Assembly: GCA_023230285.1 (NCBI GenBank)
Contig: JALNXP010000154.1
Coordinates: forward strand, 1-6,218
DNA length: 6,218 nucleotides
DNA from: Bacteroidales bacterium
Lineage (GTDB): Bacteria > Bacteroidota > Bacteroidia > Bacteroidales > BM520
Direction: 5' to 3'
This document shows, piece by piece, positions 5,767 through 6,218 of this stretch. The first letter of the stretch is position 1; each line of letters starts with the position of its first letter. The notes under the pieces are model-generated. The model was not told the origin of the DNA. It saw only the letters and a program-made list of their open reading frames with translations, and made no database searches. Made by a program: the position numbers and the translations under genes.

Positions 5767-6218
5767 TTATTTCTTTTCATTAAAATCTGAAGACAAAGGG
5801 ATTTCCACATGACCGCCTTTTCTTTCTCCGAAGATTTCTTTAAGGTCGTCGCTGAAGACGACTTCGCGGGAGAGGAGGAGGTTTCCGAGTTTAATGATAT
5901 TGTCTTTATTTTCGTTAATCACATCTTTGGCTCTATTATAGGCTTTAGATATCAATTTATTTACTTCGCTGTCGATTTTTTCGGCTGTTTTTTCGCTATA
6001 AGGGCGATTGAATGCGTATTCTGATTGTCCTGTAGAGTCGTAGTAGCTGATATTTCCGACATTTTCGTCTAATCCGTAATACATAACCATAGCGTAAGTC
6101 ATTTTAGTTGCGCGTTCAAGGTCGTTAAGTGCGCCGGTAGATATTGAGCCTATATTCACTTCTTCTGAAGCTCTGCCGGCTAACAAAGTAGTAAGTTCGT
6201 CGAACATTTGAGCGTAAG
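5767..6218 (-). CDS. ftsH: ATP-dependent zinc metalloprotease FtsH, C-terminal part
   Basis: The frame is open to the window edge, giving 149 complete codons of the FtsH peptidase C-terminal region; the membrane segments, AAA domain and HEXXH site lie outside. FtsH is a membrane-bound hexamer that degrades misfolded and regulatory proteins. The visible part has LLAGRASEE, then SISTGALNDLERATKM, where the aspartate of NDLE is the third zinc ligand of the M41 peptidase. After this come the usual AMVMYYG stretch, a helical YNRAKDVINENKDNI segment and LLSREVVFSDDLKEIFG, the usual ending of the peptidase fold, plus a short polar tail. A methionine codon at 6207 is internal, since YAQMFDEL continues upstream in frame. 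It is the first visible gene of the minus-strand run, so any promoter lies beyond 6218. Confidence 0.96.
   Translation of the reverse strand, partial: YAQMFDELTTLLAGRASEEVNIGSISTGALNDLERATKMTYAMVMYYGLDENVGNISYYDSTGQSEYAFNRPYSEKTAEKIDSEVNKLISKAYNRAKDVINENKDNIIKLGNLLLSREVVFSDDLKEIFGERKGGHVEIPLSSDFNEKK

Noticed and set aside
5865..5885. Purine-rich GGAGGAGG-like run on the plus strand as a ribosome-binding site
   Set aside because: It lies inside the ftsH coding sequence on the opposite strand (coding for LLLSRE), and no real plus-strand gene follows.

Overview
The window looks like chromosomal DNA of a low-GC Bacteroidota bacterium, most likely Bacteroidales. The pointers are the gene set (ftsH, a stand-alone LUD protein, a DUF2007-type small protein, cdsA and a short-form psd in one run), a split 5'-nucleotidase, AT-rich spacers without clear Shine-Dalgarno sequences, and protein sequence style. 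No rRNA, tRNA, CRISPR array, insertion sequence or long repeat is visible. No stretch over 300 bases lacks a gene; the genes are almost contiguous.

There are two convergent gene runs. On the plus strand (1-1671) lie the last codons of a 5'-nucleotidase C-terminal-domain protein, a 288-residue exported or membrane-anchored metallophosphoesterase carrying the N-terminal catalytic domain of the same family, and a monofunctional biotin-protein ligase (birA). The two nucleotidase parts probably supply the halves of an UshA-like enzyme.

On the minus strand, reading from 6218 down to 1657, are the C-terminal part of FtsH, a LUD-domain protein, a 65-residue DUF2007-like protein, CDP-diglyceride synthase (cdsA), phosphatidylserine decarboxylase (psd), a compact ABC-type ATPase and a DUF4435-like TOPRIM protein. 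Spacers are 18, 2, 13, 19, 3 and 2 bases, so all seven could be one transcript. CdsA and Psd are the first and last enzymes of phosphatidylethanolamine synthesis, and FtsH is the membrane quality-control protease.

The most interesting part is the terminal ATPase + DUF4435 pair (1657-3383). Its composition and order match the PARIS anti-phage system (AriA ATPase, AriB TOPRIM nuclease), but the ATPase is only 243 residues and has no room for a long coiled coil. The pair is joined to psd by three bases, without a visible promoter of its own. At its other end it overlaps birA tail to tail by 15 bases, and birA appears to lack the last ~20 residues usual for its family. This fits insertion or rearrangement of a defence-like module between housekeeping genes, with damage to the birA 3' end. 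That history and the defence role are inferences.
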